From an uncultured bacterium (GTDB lineage Bacteria; Planctomycetota; UBA1135; GCA-002748355), in contig CALLZN010000263.1 in assembly GCA_937858895.1 (NCBI GenBank), positions 1-32,220 of the forward strand: 32,220 nucleotides of DNA, given 5' to 3'. A model generated the notes under the pieces. That model worked only from the letters and a program-made list of their open reading frames with translations, was not told the origin of the DNA and did no database searches. The translations under genes were made by a program, and so were the position numbers. Below are positions 15,303-22,398 of this stretch, in pieces. Each line of letters starts with the position of its first letter. Position 1 is the first letter of the stretch.

Positions 15303-16003
15303 CCCCCCGCCTGTGGCTCCTGTTGCTCAGCGTTCCGGGGGCCATCCCTTCGGCCTGCGGATGCTCGTCGACCCAACAAGCGCGGCCGGCAGCAGCGCCA
15401 ACGAAGTCGAACGCGTCGCCTGGGTCGACGCCCGGAGCATCGGAAATCGTCGCGGACGCCGTCCGAAGCGACGTCCATGGCTTCGCGTCCACGCTGTCCG
15501 TGCCCACCGACGCCAATAGCAGCGCGCAGACGCGGCTCTTTCTCAATGGCTCCGGGCTCTGCGAATACGGCATCTTCGGGATCGACGTCTACTACGCAGC
15601 CCTCTACTTGGAGAAGCCGACCAGCGACGTCGAGACGGCGATCCGCGAAGGCGGCCTCGCCTGCATCGAGAAGCGCTGGTGCCGCAACCTCTCCAAGAAC
15701 CAGTTGACCTCGGCGTGGAACGGCGCCTTCTCAGCGAACTTCGGCGACGACCTGCCGCGCTACAAGGCAGCCCTCGATCGCCTGAACGCCCTCATGGAGC
15801 CCGTCGAAGAGGGCGAGCTCACGCGCTTCATCGTGCGTCCGGGCAGCGTCGAAGTGACGATGCGCGGCAAGAGCGTCGGCTTCATCGAGGACACAGCGCT
15901 CGCCGCGGCCTTCGTCCGCCTCTACCTCGGCGAGCACCCACCCGATCGCCGCCTGCGATCCGCGATGCTTGCGGGCGCGCGCTACCAGACAGACCGCAAG
16001 TAG
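15293..16003 (+). CDS. Chalcone isomerase-like lipoprotein
   Basis: A 236-residue envelope protein with a lipoprotein-type signal (LWLLLLSVPGAIPSACGC). A Pro/Ser/Ala-rich linker is followed by a chalcone-isomerase-like domain from ~residue 80. Typical blocks are FLNGSGLCEYGIFGIDVYYA, ALYLE, NQLTSAWNGAFSANF and the C-terminal FVRLYLGEHPPDRRLRSAML. Bacterial members of this fold are usually exported and lack the plant enzyme's known role; fatty-acid-like ligand binding is possible. The ATG at 15293 overlaps the preceding gene by 10 bp. The TAG stop lies inside a 17-bp tandem repeat. Export and fold are well supported; function is unknown. Confidence 0.82.
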   Translation: MRITPRLWLLLLSVPGAIPSACGCSSTQQARPAAAPTKSNASPGSTPGASEIVADAVRSDVHGFASTLSVPTDANSSAQTRLFLNGSGLCEYGIFGIDVYYAALYLEKPTSDVETAIREGGLACIEKRWCRNLSKNQLTSAWNGAFSANFGDDLPRYKAALDRLNALMEPVEEGELTRFIVRPGSVEVTMRGKSVGFIEDTALAAAFVRLYLGEHPPDRRLRSAMLAGARYQTDRK

Positions 16004-16037
16004 CAACAGACCGCAAGTAGCAACAGACCGCAAGTAA
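15991..16037. repeat. 17-bp tandem repeat spanning a stop codon
   Basis: The unit AGACCGCAAGTAGCAAC occurs at 15991-16007 and 16008-16024, and a third copy is partial (AGACCGCAAGTA, 16025-16036). The stop codon of the chalcone-isomerase-like gene (TAG, 16001-16003) is within the first copy. Because 17 is not a multiple of three, the copies also supply stops in a second frame. It looks like a recent replication-slippage duplication. Confidence 0.9.
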
Positions 16038-16081
16038 CGACGGCTCGCCTTTGCAGCAGTGGGGTCACGAGGGGGAGCTGC

Positions 16082-16087
16082 TATTCT
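16082..16087 (+). promoter_or_regulatory. -10-like TATTCT, 8 nt before the proS ATG
   Basis: TATTCT at 16082-16087 is followed by eight bases and the ATG. A start 6-8 nt downstream would be essentially at the initiation codon. A GGGGGAG lies about 18 nt before the ATG, too far for normal Shine-Dalgarno use. The surrounding GCTATTCT-C-GCGCC is nearly identical to the sequence before birA. Confidence 0.4.
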
Positions 16088-16095
16088 CGCGCCCC

Positions 16096-17814
16096 ATGCG
16101 ACTGTCCATGATCCCGCTCGCGACGCTCCGAGACGACCCGGCCGACGCCGAGGTCCCGAGCCATCGCTTGCTCGCCCGCGCCGGTTACATCCAAAAGATC
16201 GCCGCCGGCATCTATGTCTACTCTCCCCTCATGTGGCGCACGCTGCGCAAGGTCTCGAACATCGTGCGCGAGGAGCTCGAGCGCGAAGGCGCAAACGAGA
16301 TCCTCATGCCGATCCTCCAACCGAAGGAGATCTGGGAGCAGAGCGGTCGCTGGGCGCGCTACTTGGCCGAGGGCTTGATGTTCCACATGGTCGACAAGCG
16401 CGGCAGCGAACTCTGCCTCGGCCCGACGCACGAAGAAGTCGTCACGACCTACATCAAGCGCATCGTCAAGTCCTACAAGCAACTGCCGGTCAACGTCTAC
16501 CAGATCCAGGACAAGTTCCGGGACGAGATCCGGCCGCGCTTCGGGCTCATGCGCGGGCGCGAGTTCGTGATGAAGGACGCCTACAGCTTCGACATCGACG
16601 AGGCCGGCCTCGACGCCAGCTACCTCGCCATGGACCGTGCGTATCGGCGCATCTTCGAACGTTGCGGCCTCGCCTTCCGCGCGGTGGAGGCCGACTCGGG
16701 GGCCATCGGCGGCAGCGGTTCGCAGGAGTTCATGGTCCTGGCCGAGACGGGCGAGGACGCGATCCTCTACTGCGAAGAATCGGGCTACGCAGCCAACGTC
16801 GAGAAGGCGACCTCGATCATCAGTCCGACTCCCGACGGCGGTGAAGCGAAGCCGCTCGAGAAGCACGCAACCCCTGGCGTCAAGACCGTCGACCAGCTCG
16901 TCGCCTTCTTCAAGATGGACGCTGCGCGCATGGCCAAGACGGTCATCTACAACGCGACCTATGCCGACCGCGTCGAAGCCGTCGCCGTCATGATGCGCGG
17001 CGACTTGGAGATCAACGAGGTCAAGCTCTGCGGCATCCTCGACGCGCTCGCCGTCGGCCTCGCGGACGAAGCGACGATTCTGCGCGTCACTGGCGCCGAA
17101 GTCGGCTTCGCCGGCCCTGTCGGCCTCGACGCGGACTGCCGCCTCCTCGCCGACCTGACGCTCGAAGGCGCGACGAACTTGCTCACGGGCTGCTGCGAGA
17201 GCGGCTACCACTGCCTCAACGTCAACTTGGGCCGCGACTGCCGCATGCCGACCTTCCACGACCTGCGACTCGCGAGGGCTGGCGAACGCTCCCCTGACGA
17301 TCGCGGCGCGCTCGTCGAAACGCGCGGCATCGAGGTTGGTCACATCTTCAAGCTCGGCACCAAGTATTCGAAGGCGATGGACGCGACCTTCATCGCCGAG
17401 AACGGCAAGCCCGAGCCCTTCGTCATGGGCTGCTACGGCATTGGCGTCTCGCGAACGGCGGCGGCAGCGGTCGAACAGAACCACGACGAGAGCGGCATCG
17501 TCTGGCCGCGGCCAATCGCGCCCTTCGAGGTCGTCGTCGCCCTCCTCGACGCCAAGCGCCAAGACCAGGTCGACCTTGCCGAAGCCATCTACGGCGAGCT
17601 TCGCGCCGCCGGCGTCGACGTCTGCTTCGATGATCGCAAGATGTCCCCGGGTGCCAAGTTCAAGGACCTCGACCTCTTGGGCTTCCCGGTCCGCGTCGTC
17701 GTCGGCCGCCGCGCCGACGAGGGAATCGTCGAGTATTCGATCCGCAAGACCGGCGACAAAGAAGACCTCGCGCGCGAAGAGGTCATGGCGCGCCTGCGGC
17801 CGCGGGCCAGTTGA
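16096..17814 (+). CDS. proS: Prolyl-tRNA synthetase, bacterial type with editing domain
   Basis: Charges tRNA-Pro with proline. The 572-residue length equals that of the long bacterial ProS form. Class II motif 1 lies around YVYSPLMWRTLRKVSNIVREE. Motif 2 is FRDEIRPRFGLMRGREFVMKD. The YbaK-like insertion that edits Ala-tRNA-Pro spans ~230-380 (TVDQLVAFFKMDAARMAKTV, then GDLEINEVKL). Motif 3 is GCYGIGVSRTAAAAVEQN. The anticodon-binding domain closes the protein (FDDRKMSPGAKFKDLDLLGF). ATG at 16096 gives the family N-terminus MRLSMIPLATLRDDP; the GTG-free extension to 16051 adds 15 non-conserved residues. It ends 8 bp before the convergent LON-domain gene. Confidence 0.97.
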   Translation: MRLSMIPLATLRDDPADAEVPSHRLLARAGYIQKIAAGIYVYSPLMWRTLRKVSNIVREELEREGANEILMPILQPKEIWEQSGRWARYLAEGLMFHMVDKRGSELCLGPTHEEVVTTYIKRIVKSYKQLPVNVYQIQDKFRDEIRPRFGLMRGREFVMKDAYSFDIDEAGLDASYLAMDRAYRRIFERCGLAFRAVEADSGAIGGSGSQEFMVLAETGEDAILYCEESGYAANVEKATSIISPTPDGGEAKPLEKHATPGVKTVDQLVAFFKMDAARMAKTVIYNATYADRVEAVAVMMRGDLEINEVKLCGILDALAVGLADEATILRVTGAEVGFAGPVGLDADCRLLADLTLEGATNLLTGCCESGYHCLNVNLGRDCRMPTFHDLRLARAGERSPDDRGALVETRGIEVGHIFKLGTKYSKAMDATFIAENGKPEPFVMGCYGIGVSRTAAAAVEQNHDESGIVWPRPIAPFEVVVALLDAKRQDQVDLAEAIYGELRAAGVDVCFDDRKMSPGAKFKDLDLLGFPVRVVVGRRADEGIVEYSIRKTGDKEDLAREEVMARLRPRAS

Positions 17815-17822
17815 GTAGCGGA

Positions 17823-18452
17823 TCAGTTGAGCCGCGGGTCACCGCTCGTGAACGAGCAGTAGGACGGCGGTCCGTCGATGTCGGCGGCGGCGTGCTCGAG
17901 GGCTTCGAGCCGCTCGGCGAGCCGCGGCATCGCGAAGATCTCGTGCTTGACCGTCATCGTCGTCGTGATGCGCAGCAGCAAGGAGTCGAGGAGACGACTC
18001 AGCGGCAGCTTGGCGAAGACTGCTCGCTCTTCTTCATCGAAGCTTGGCAGCTTGTCGAGCAAGGCCTTCGCGCGGTCGCGCAGGTCGCTTGCCGGCTCGA
18101 TCTCGACCATCGGTGAGGCGCGGACGATGCGATAGGGCTTGTCGGTCGTCAGCTCCTCTTCGATCTCCATGCGCGCGAGGCCTTCGATGATGATGTCCGA
18201 GCGGCCATCGGGGTAGAGCTGGCGGTGCAGGATGCGGCCGAGCCCGAGCACCGGATCCACAGCGGGACACCCGAACTTGCTGCGCACCGTGCTCGAAGCC
18301 ATGCCGATCAAGCGCGCGCCGTCGAGTGCGTCCTGCACCATCTGCCGATAGCGCGGCTCGAAGATGTGAAGGGGGAGCAAAGCACCGGGGATCAGCACGA
18401 CTTGGTTGAGCGGGAAGATCGGGAAGACGCTTCTGAGCTCCATGTCGTGCAT
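17823..18452 (-). CDS. Stand-alone LON substrate-binding domain protein
   Basis: A 209-residue cytosolic protein consisting only of the LON N-terminal (substrate-binding) domain, without ATPase or protease parts. Typical blocks are FPIFPLNQVVLIPGALLPLHIFEPRYRQM, GRILHRQLYPDGRSDIIIEGLAR and PYRIVRASPMVEIEP, followed by a helical bundle with LLDSLLLRITTTM. Such proteins are widespread and their role is not settled; binding of damaged or unfolded proteins is plausible from the Lon homology. Start candidates are ATG 18452 and ATG 18443, with only a weak GGTGGCGAG upstream; the frame is open 41 codons further but that region is not domain-like. Convergent with proS, divergent from the thiolase. 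Confidence 0.88.
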   Translation of the reverse strand: MHDMELRSVFPIFPLNQVVLIPGALLPLHIFEPRYRQMVQDALDGARLIGMASSTVRSKFGCPAVDPVLGLGRILHRQLYPDGRSDIIIEGLARMEIEEELTTDKPYRIVRASPMVEIEPASDLRDRAKALLDKLPSFDEEERAVFAKLPLSRLLDSLLLRITTTMTVKHEIFAMPRLAERLEALEHAAADIDGPPSYCSFTSGDPRLN

Positions 18453-18562
18453 TCTCGCCACCGCCCGTGGCTTCTCGTGTTCGTTTTCGTAGCAGTTTCG
18501 CTCATCCGAGCGTGACTCCAGGAAGGCGTGCTCCATGAGCGCGCCGGAGCCAGGGATCTGCT

Positions 18563-18579
18563 CTACTTGTGCCAAGTAG
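18563..18579. promoter_or_regulatory. 7-3-7 inverted repeat in the LON-domain/thiolase intergenic region
   Basis: CTACTTG, TGC, CAAGTAG form an exact inverted repeat within the 195-bp region between the divergent LON-domain gene and the thiolase, 68 bp before the thiolase ATG. The geometry suits a dimeric repressor such as a TetR-family fatty-acid regulator, or a short hairpin in the thiolase leader. No regulator gene is next to it. The repeat is directly seen; the role is inferred. Confidence 0.4.
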
Positions 18580-18647
18580 GCACTCGCGGCAAGGCCGCGG
18601 TGCGACAGCCAGCAAAGACAACGTCACGAGCAACGACCACAGCCCCG

Positions 18648-19835
18648 ATGCCTGAAGCAGTCATCACGAACGCAATTCGCACGCCGATCGGCAAGTTCCT
18701 CGGCGGTCTATCCGACCTCTCGGCGGTCGAGCTCGGCACCTTCGCGGTTCGCGGCCTCCTCGACCGTGCCGGCATTCCGCTCGAGGATGTCGACGAGGTC
18801 CTCTTCGGCCACGCCCGGCAACTGGGTTCGGGGCCGAATCCGGCGCGACAAGTCTCGATCGCAGCGGGGCTTCCGGAGACCTGTCCCGCCCAGACCCTGA
18901 ACCGCGCTTGTGGAAGCGGCCTCGAGGCTGTGGTTCAAGCGGCGCGCATGATCCGCAGCGGCGAGGCCGACTGCGTCATCGCCGGCGGCATGGAATCGAT
19001 GACCAACATGCCCTTCTTGCTGCCGGACATGCGCCGCGGTTACCGCCTCGGACACGCGCGAGTCGAGGACGGGACCTATACCGACGGCTTCCAGTGCCGC
19101 ATCGTTGGCGAGCCGATGGGCAAGACCGCCGAGTACTTGGCCGACGAACATAGCATCACGCGTGAAGAACAAGACGCCTACGCCCTGCGCTCCTTCGAGC
19201 GCTGGGAGGCGGCCGAAGCCGCCGGGCGCTTCGACGCCGAGCGCCTCGTCCTCGAATGGCAGGACAAGAAGGGCCGCCCGCAGCAACTAGCAAGCGACGA
19301 GCACGGGCGCCGCGGCATGACCCTCGAGGCCCTCGCCAAACTGCCGCCGGTCTTCCGAACGCTCGCCGAGGGCGGCAGCGTCCATGCCGGCAACTCGTCC
19401 GGAATCACGGATGGTGCTGCTGCCCTCCTCGTGACGAGTCGCGACTACGCCGATCAGCATGGGCTAGAAGTCCTCGCGCAGGTTCGCAGCTGGAAGCACG
19501 CCGGCGTGTCACCGCGCCTCATGGGTCGCGGGCCCGTGCCAGCCGTTCGCGCGCTCTGCGACCAGGAAGGGCTCACGGTCGACGACTTCGACTTGATCGA
19601 ACTCAATGAGGCCTTCGCTGCCCAGGTCATCGCCTGCGACCGCGAACTCCGATTGCCTGGCGACCGGCTCAACGTCAACGGCGGAGCGATCGCCTTGGGC
19701 CACCCCATCGGCTGCACCGGCGCCCGCATCGTCGCCACGCTCTTGCACGAGCTCCAGCGTCGCGACGGCAAGCTCGGACTCGCGACCCTCTGCATCAGCG
19801 GCGGTCAAGGCATGGCAGTCGCATTCGAACGCTGA
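18648..19835 (+). CDS. Thiolase (acetyl-CoA C-acyltransferase)
   Basis: Catalyses reversible Claisen condensation or thiolysis of acyl-CoA in the cytoplasm, either making acetoacetyl-CoA or finishing beta-oxidation cycles. The 395-residue length is typical. Cys88 in NRACGSGLEAV is the acyl-accepting residue, with AGGMESMTNMP nearby. The C-terminal half has NEAFAAQV, NVNGGAIALGHPIGCTGAR (catalytic His) and CISGGQG (second Cys). Sequence alone does not separate biosynthetic from degradative thiolases, and no other beta-oxidation or PHB gene is in the window. ATG at 18648 puts EAVITNAIRTPIGKF at the N-terminus as in the family; the open frame extends 40 codons upstream without conserved sequence. 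No ribosome-binding site is evident. Confidence 0.93.
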   Translation: MPEAVITNAIRTPIGKFLGGLSDLSAVELGTFAVRGLLDRAGIPLEDVDEVLFGHARQLGSGPNPARQVSIAAGLPETCPAQTLNRACGSGLEAVVQAARMIRSGEADCVIAGGMESMTNMPFLLPDMRRGYRLGHARVEDGTYTDGFQCRIVGEPMGKTAEYLADEHSITREEQDAYALRSFERWEAAEAAGRFDAERLVLEWQDKKGRPQQLASDEHGRRGMTLEALAKLPPVFRTLAEGGSVHAGNSSGITDGAAALLVTSRDYADQHGLEVLAQVRSWKHAGVSPRLMGRGPVPAVRALCDQEGLTVDDFDLIELNEAFAAQVIACDRELRLPGDRLNVNGGAIALGHPIGCTGARIVATLLHELQRRDGKLGLATLCISGGQGMAVAFER

Positions 19836-19854
19836 GGGATTGCGCAGCTCGACG

Positions 19855-21411
19855 TCAGCGCGTCATGAGCCACTCGATGAGGTCGGCGCCGAGTTCGAGG
19901 TTTGTATTGCCGACGTGGAGACTCTTGTCCTCGAAGGCACGCGCGGCCAGCACGATGCACGTGGCCTTGGAGAGAGGACCCTCGGGCACGAGGCAGGCGA
20001 CCGGATAGGAACGCAGGGCGGTGGCGTCTTGCGGCTTGTCCTCTGGCGCGCCGAGCCAGGCGAAGGGCGGCGAAGCGAGCAGGACTAGAGGCTCGGGCTT
20101 GTCAGCGATGAGCGCGCTCGCCGCGTCGAGCTCGACGATGGCTTCGCCGACGCGCCGGCTCTTCGTCACCGACGTGGCCGTCCCGAAGCCCTCACCGAGC
20201 ACATCGATGCGGTCCGTGCGAGCACCGAAGGTCGTCTCGCCAGACATCGGGTCCCGCGAACCGCTGCGCAGAGCCTTGGCTTCGAAACGCAAACCCATGC
20301 TCGCGGCCAAGTCGCGCCATGGTGCAGCGATCGCCGCATCGCTGTCGTGAGGCAGAGTCAAGAAGAGCTCGACACCTTGGGCCATGAGCGCACGCACGCG
20401 CTCGATGTCGATCGCGCTGCGCGGTGCCAGCACGACGACGGCGTCGACAACGCCAGCCAAGTCCCCCACAACCTCGTGGCCGCGGCGCTCGAGTTCGCGC
20501 CGCAGCTTGGCATAGCGCTCAGCGTCTGCCAGGAGGGCCACGCGGTACGAGCGTAGCAACACGCGCGTTCGGAGGTCCAAGACCTCAGGCGCTCGCCATG
20601 CGCGCAGGATCGGCTCCGGCCGTGCACCTGACGCTGCGAACTCGACGTACCCGAAGTCCTGCAGCGGGTCGAGGCGACGCTCCTTGTCTCCGGCACGCAG
20701 GATCACGACGTCTTTTTCATCACCCTCGAAACTCTCGACGACGCTAGAAGAAGCCGCAGCCGCGAGCTTATGAAGCGCGGTCCGCGTCGCCGCACGGATG
20801 CGGGCCTGCAGGCGCACGAAGGAGCGCCGACTGAGGCCTTCGTCCGCTTCGGCTGCGTCGTTGCTCTGCGGCCAGGTGAGCGCGCGCCCTCGGTACTCTA
20901 TTCCGAGCTTGGTGCCGGCCTGGGCAAGGTACCGCTTCAAGCCCGCGAAGGCCTCGTCGCCGACAGCAGTGATCGGATCACCATCGAAGGCTGCGCGTTG
21001 CAGCGCCGCCTTGTAGTCAGCCTCCGCCGCGTCGATGCGCGGTTCGCGGCCTCGCTCGAAGCAGGCAAGCTCGAGGCTCCTCGCGTCGAGTCCCTTCACG
21101 CCTTCGAGGCGGGTCCCGTTGAGGCTCGTGCAGACAAGCTTGGCGCCAGTCAAATCGGCACCGCGCAAGTCAGCACCGTCGAGGATGGCGAAGCTCAGAT
21201 CGGCGCCGCGCATGTCGGCGTTGCGCCGATCCGCATGGGCGAGGAAGGCGCCGACGAGCTTGGCGTCGCGCAGCTTCATGCCCTCGGGCTCCGACTCACC
21301 GCAGCTCGTCAGCAACGACATTGCGAACACGGCCGTGACGGCGGCTGCGAAGCACGAACCCAGCCGTCCGCTCGAAAGCGCGCTGGACCGCAAACCTTCT
21401 GGCATCGACAT
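19855..21411 (-). CDS. Pentapeptide-repeat lipoprotein with GldG-like C-terminal domain
   Basis: A 518-residue predicted lipoprotein. The signal ends in the lipobox LLTSC (Cys37). Residues ~45-95 form a short pentapeptide-repeat helix (AHADRRNADMRGADL, AILDGADLRGADLTGAKL). A charged helical part follows to ~230. The C-terminal half recalls the auxiliary domain of GldG/ABC-type gliding and export systems: RVALLADAERYAKLRRELERRGHEV, DAVVVLAPR, GVELFLTLPHD and the closing AFEDKSLHVGNTNLELGADLIEWL, where NLELGADLIEWL is the typical end. I do not know of this combination as a named family. ATG 21411 follows a TAAGCT box by 7 nt and lacks a Shine-Dalgarno; ATG 21405 is an alternative. The gene is divergent from the beta-lactamase-like gene and convergent with the thiolase. 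No GldF-like permease or ATPase is adjacent. Confidence 0.75.
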   Translation of the reverse strand: MSMPEGLRSSALSSGRLGSCFAAAVTAVFAMSLLTSCGESEPEGMKLRDAKLVGAFLAHADRRNADMRGADLSFAILDGADLRGADLTGAKLVCTSLNGTRLEGVKGLDARSLELACFERGREPRIDAAEADYKAALQRAAFDGDPITAVGDEAFAGLKRYLAQAGTKLGIEYRGRALTWPQSNDAAEADEGLSRRSFVRLQARIRAATRTALHKLAAAASSSVVESFEGDEKDVVILRAGDKERRLDPLQDFGYVEFAASGARPEPILRAWRAPEVLDLRTRVLLRSYRVALLADAERYAKLRRELERRGHEVVGDLAGVVDAVVVLAPRSAIDIERVRALMAQGVELFLTLPHDSDAAIAAPWRDLAASMGLRFEAKALRSGSRDPMSGETTFGARTDRIDVLGEGFGTATSVTKSRRVGEAIVELDAASALIADKPEPLVLLASPPFAWLGAPEDKPQDATALRSYPVACLVPEGPLSKATCIVLAARAFEDKSLHVGNTNLELGADLIEWLMTR

Positions 21412-21418
21412 TGTCGCG

Positions 21419-21424
21419 AGCTTA
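21419..21424 (-). promoter_or_regulatory. -10-like TAAGCT, 7 nt before the pentapeptide lipoprotein ATG
   Basis: On the minus strand TAAGCT is followed by seven bases and the ATG at 21411. No -35 consensus is recognisable at 16-18 bp. This is another member of the start-proximal TAnnnT set seen in this window. Confidence 0.3.
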
Positions 21425-21495
21425 GCGGCTCGTACCACGCCCCGGGCCTCCCAGGAGCAAAAGATAATCATCCCCCGGCTCACCGCGCCTCCTGC

Positions 21496-22398
21496 ATCGC
21501 AGTCTTTACCTGCCTGCTGAGTGCTTGCCACAACGCTCGTGTCAGGAGCGTCGCCCCCAGCGGAGACCCGAGCGACCGCAGCGCATCGCGGCTCCAGGAC
21601 CTCGTCGAAGCGACGATCCGCGGCTTCGAGGGGCGGGTCGGCGTCTATGTCGAACATGCGAGCGGCGTGCGCGCCGAGGTGCATGCCGACGAGGTCTTTC
21701 CCACGGCGAGCCTCATCAAGGTCCCGATCCTCTGCGCCCTCTACGACGGCATCGCCGAGGGGCGCATCGACCCGCAGCAATCCCTCGTGTGGTCGAAGGC
21801 TCGCGTCTACCCGGGCGAAGACCTCTGCGCCAAGCTCGAGGACGGAGCCAAGATCAAGCTGCGCGACCTGGTCCTGCTGATGCTGTCCCTGTCGGACAAC
21901 ACGGCGAGCCTCTGGTTGCAAGAACTCGCGGGCACGGGTACGGCGATCAACAACTGGCTGGCGGCGCGCGGCTTCGACGCGACGCGCATGAACTCCCGGA
22001 CTCCCGGGCGCGAAGACGCCTGGAAGACTTACGGCTGGGGCCAGACCTCGCCGCGTGAGATGGCCCAGCTCCTGCGTCGCCTGCGCGATGGCGTCGACCT
22101 GCCGCCGGAACTCGCGCGCCAAGCCTACCGCGCGCTTTGTCGCACGGCCTGGGACGACACGGCTCTGGAGCCGCTACCAAACGGCGTCGAGGTCGGCTCC
22201 AAGCAAGGCGCAGTCGACGCCTCGCGCTCGGAAGTCTTCCTCGTTCACGCGCCGCACGGCGACTACGTGGCCTGCATCATCACGAAGGACCAGGTCGACC
22301 GGAGCTGGAAGCGCGAGAACGCCGGCTTCGACCTGCTGCGACGACTGTCCGCTGCCTTGTGGGACTTCTTCGAAGGCCGGCGTAACATGCGGCCATGA
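21496..22398 (+). CDS. Class A beta-lactamase-like serine hydrolase, probable lipoprotein; start codon uncertain
   Basis: Serine hydrolase of the beta-lactamase/penicillin-binding superfamily, acting in the envelope. S-x-x-K is present (TASLIKVP), as is SDN (SLSDNTAS). The third motif is KQG (GSKQGAV) instead of KTG/KSG. No E-x-x-L-N is seen; the segment SRTPGREDAWKTYGWGQTSPREMA occupies that place. Antibiotic hydrolysis is therefore doubtful, and a peptidase or esterase role is equally possible. The N-terminus has a hydrophobic stretch ending in the lipobox-like LLSAC (Cys codon at 21526). No in-frame ATG, GTG or TTG occurs between about 21390 and this signal, so the start is unclear; ATC at 21496 is only a placeholder. 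The stop overlaps the next gene in an ATGA. Confidence 0.7.
   Translation: MAVFTCLLSACHNARVRSVAPSGDPSDRSASRLQDLVEATIRGFEGRVGVYVEHASGVRAEVHADEVFPTASLIKVPILCALYDGIAEGRIDPQQSLVWSKARVYPGEDLCAKLEDGAKIKLRDLVLLMLSLSDNTASLWLQELAGTGTAINNWLAARGFDATRMNSRTPGREDAWKTYGWGQTSPREMAQLLRRLRDGVDLPPELARQAYRALCRTAWDDTALEPLPNGVEVGSKQGAVDASRSEVFLVHAPHGDYVACIITKDQVDRSWKRENAGFDLLRRLSAALWDFFEGRRNMRP

Noticed and set aside
16081-17562. A 493-codon open frame on the minus strand across proS
   Set aside because: proS on the other strand is certain. The antisense product is low-complexity (Val/Asp/Leu/Arg-rich) and lacks motifs.
20770-21495. Upstream extension of the beta-lactamase-like frame to an ATG at 20770
   Set aside because: It is antisense to the pentapeptide lipoprotein and has no domain. 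Using it would put the lipobox more than 240 residues into the protein.
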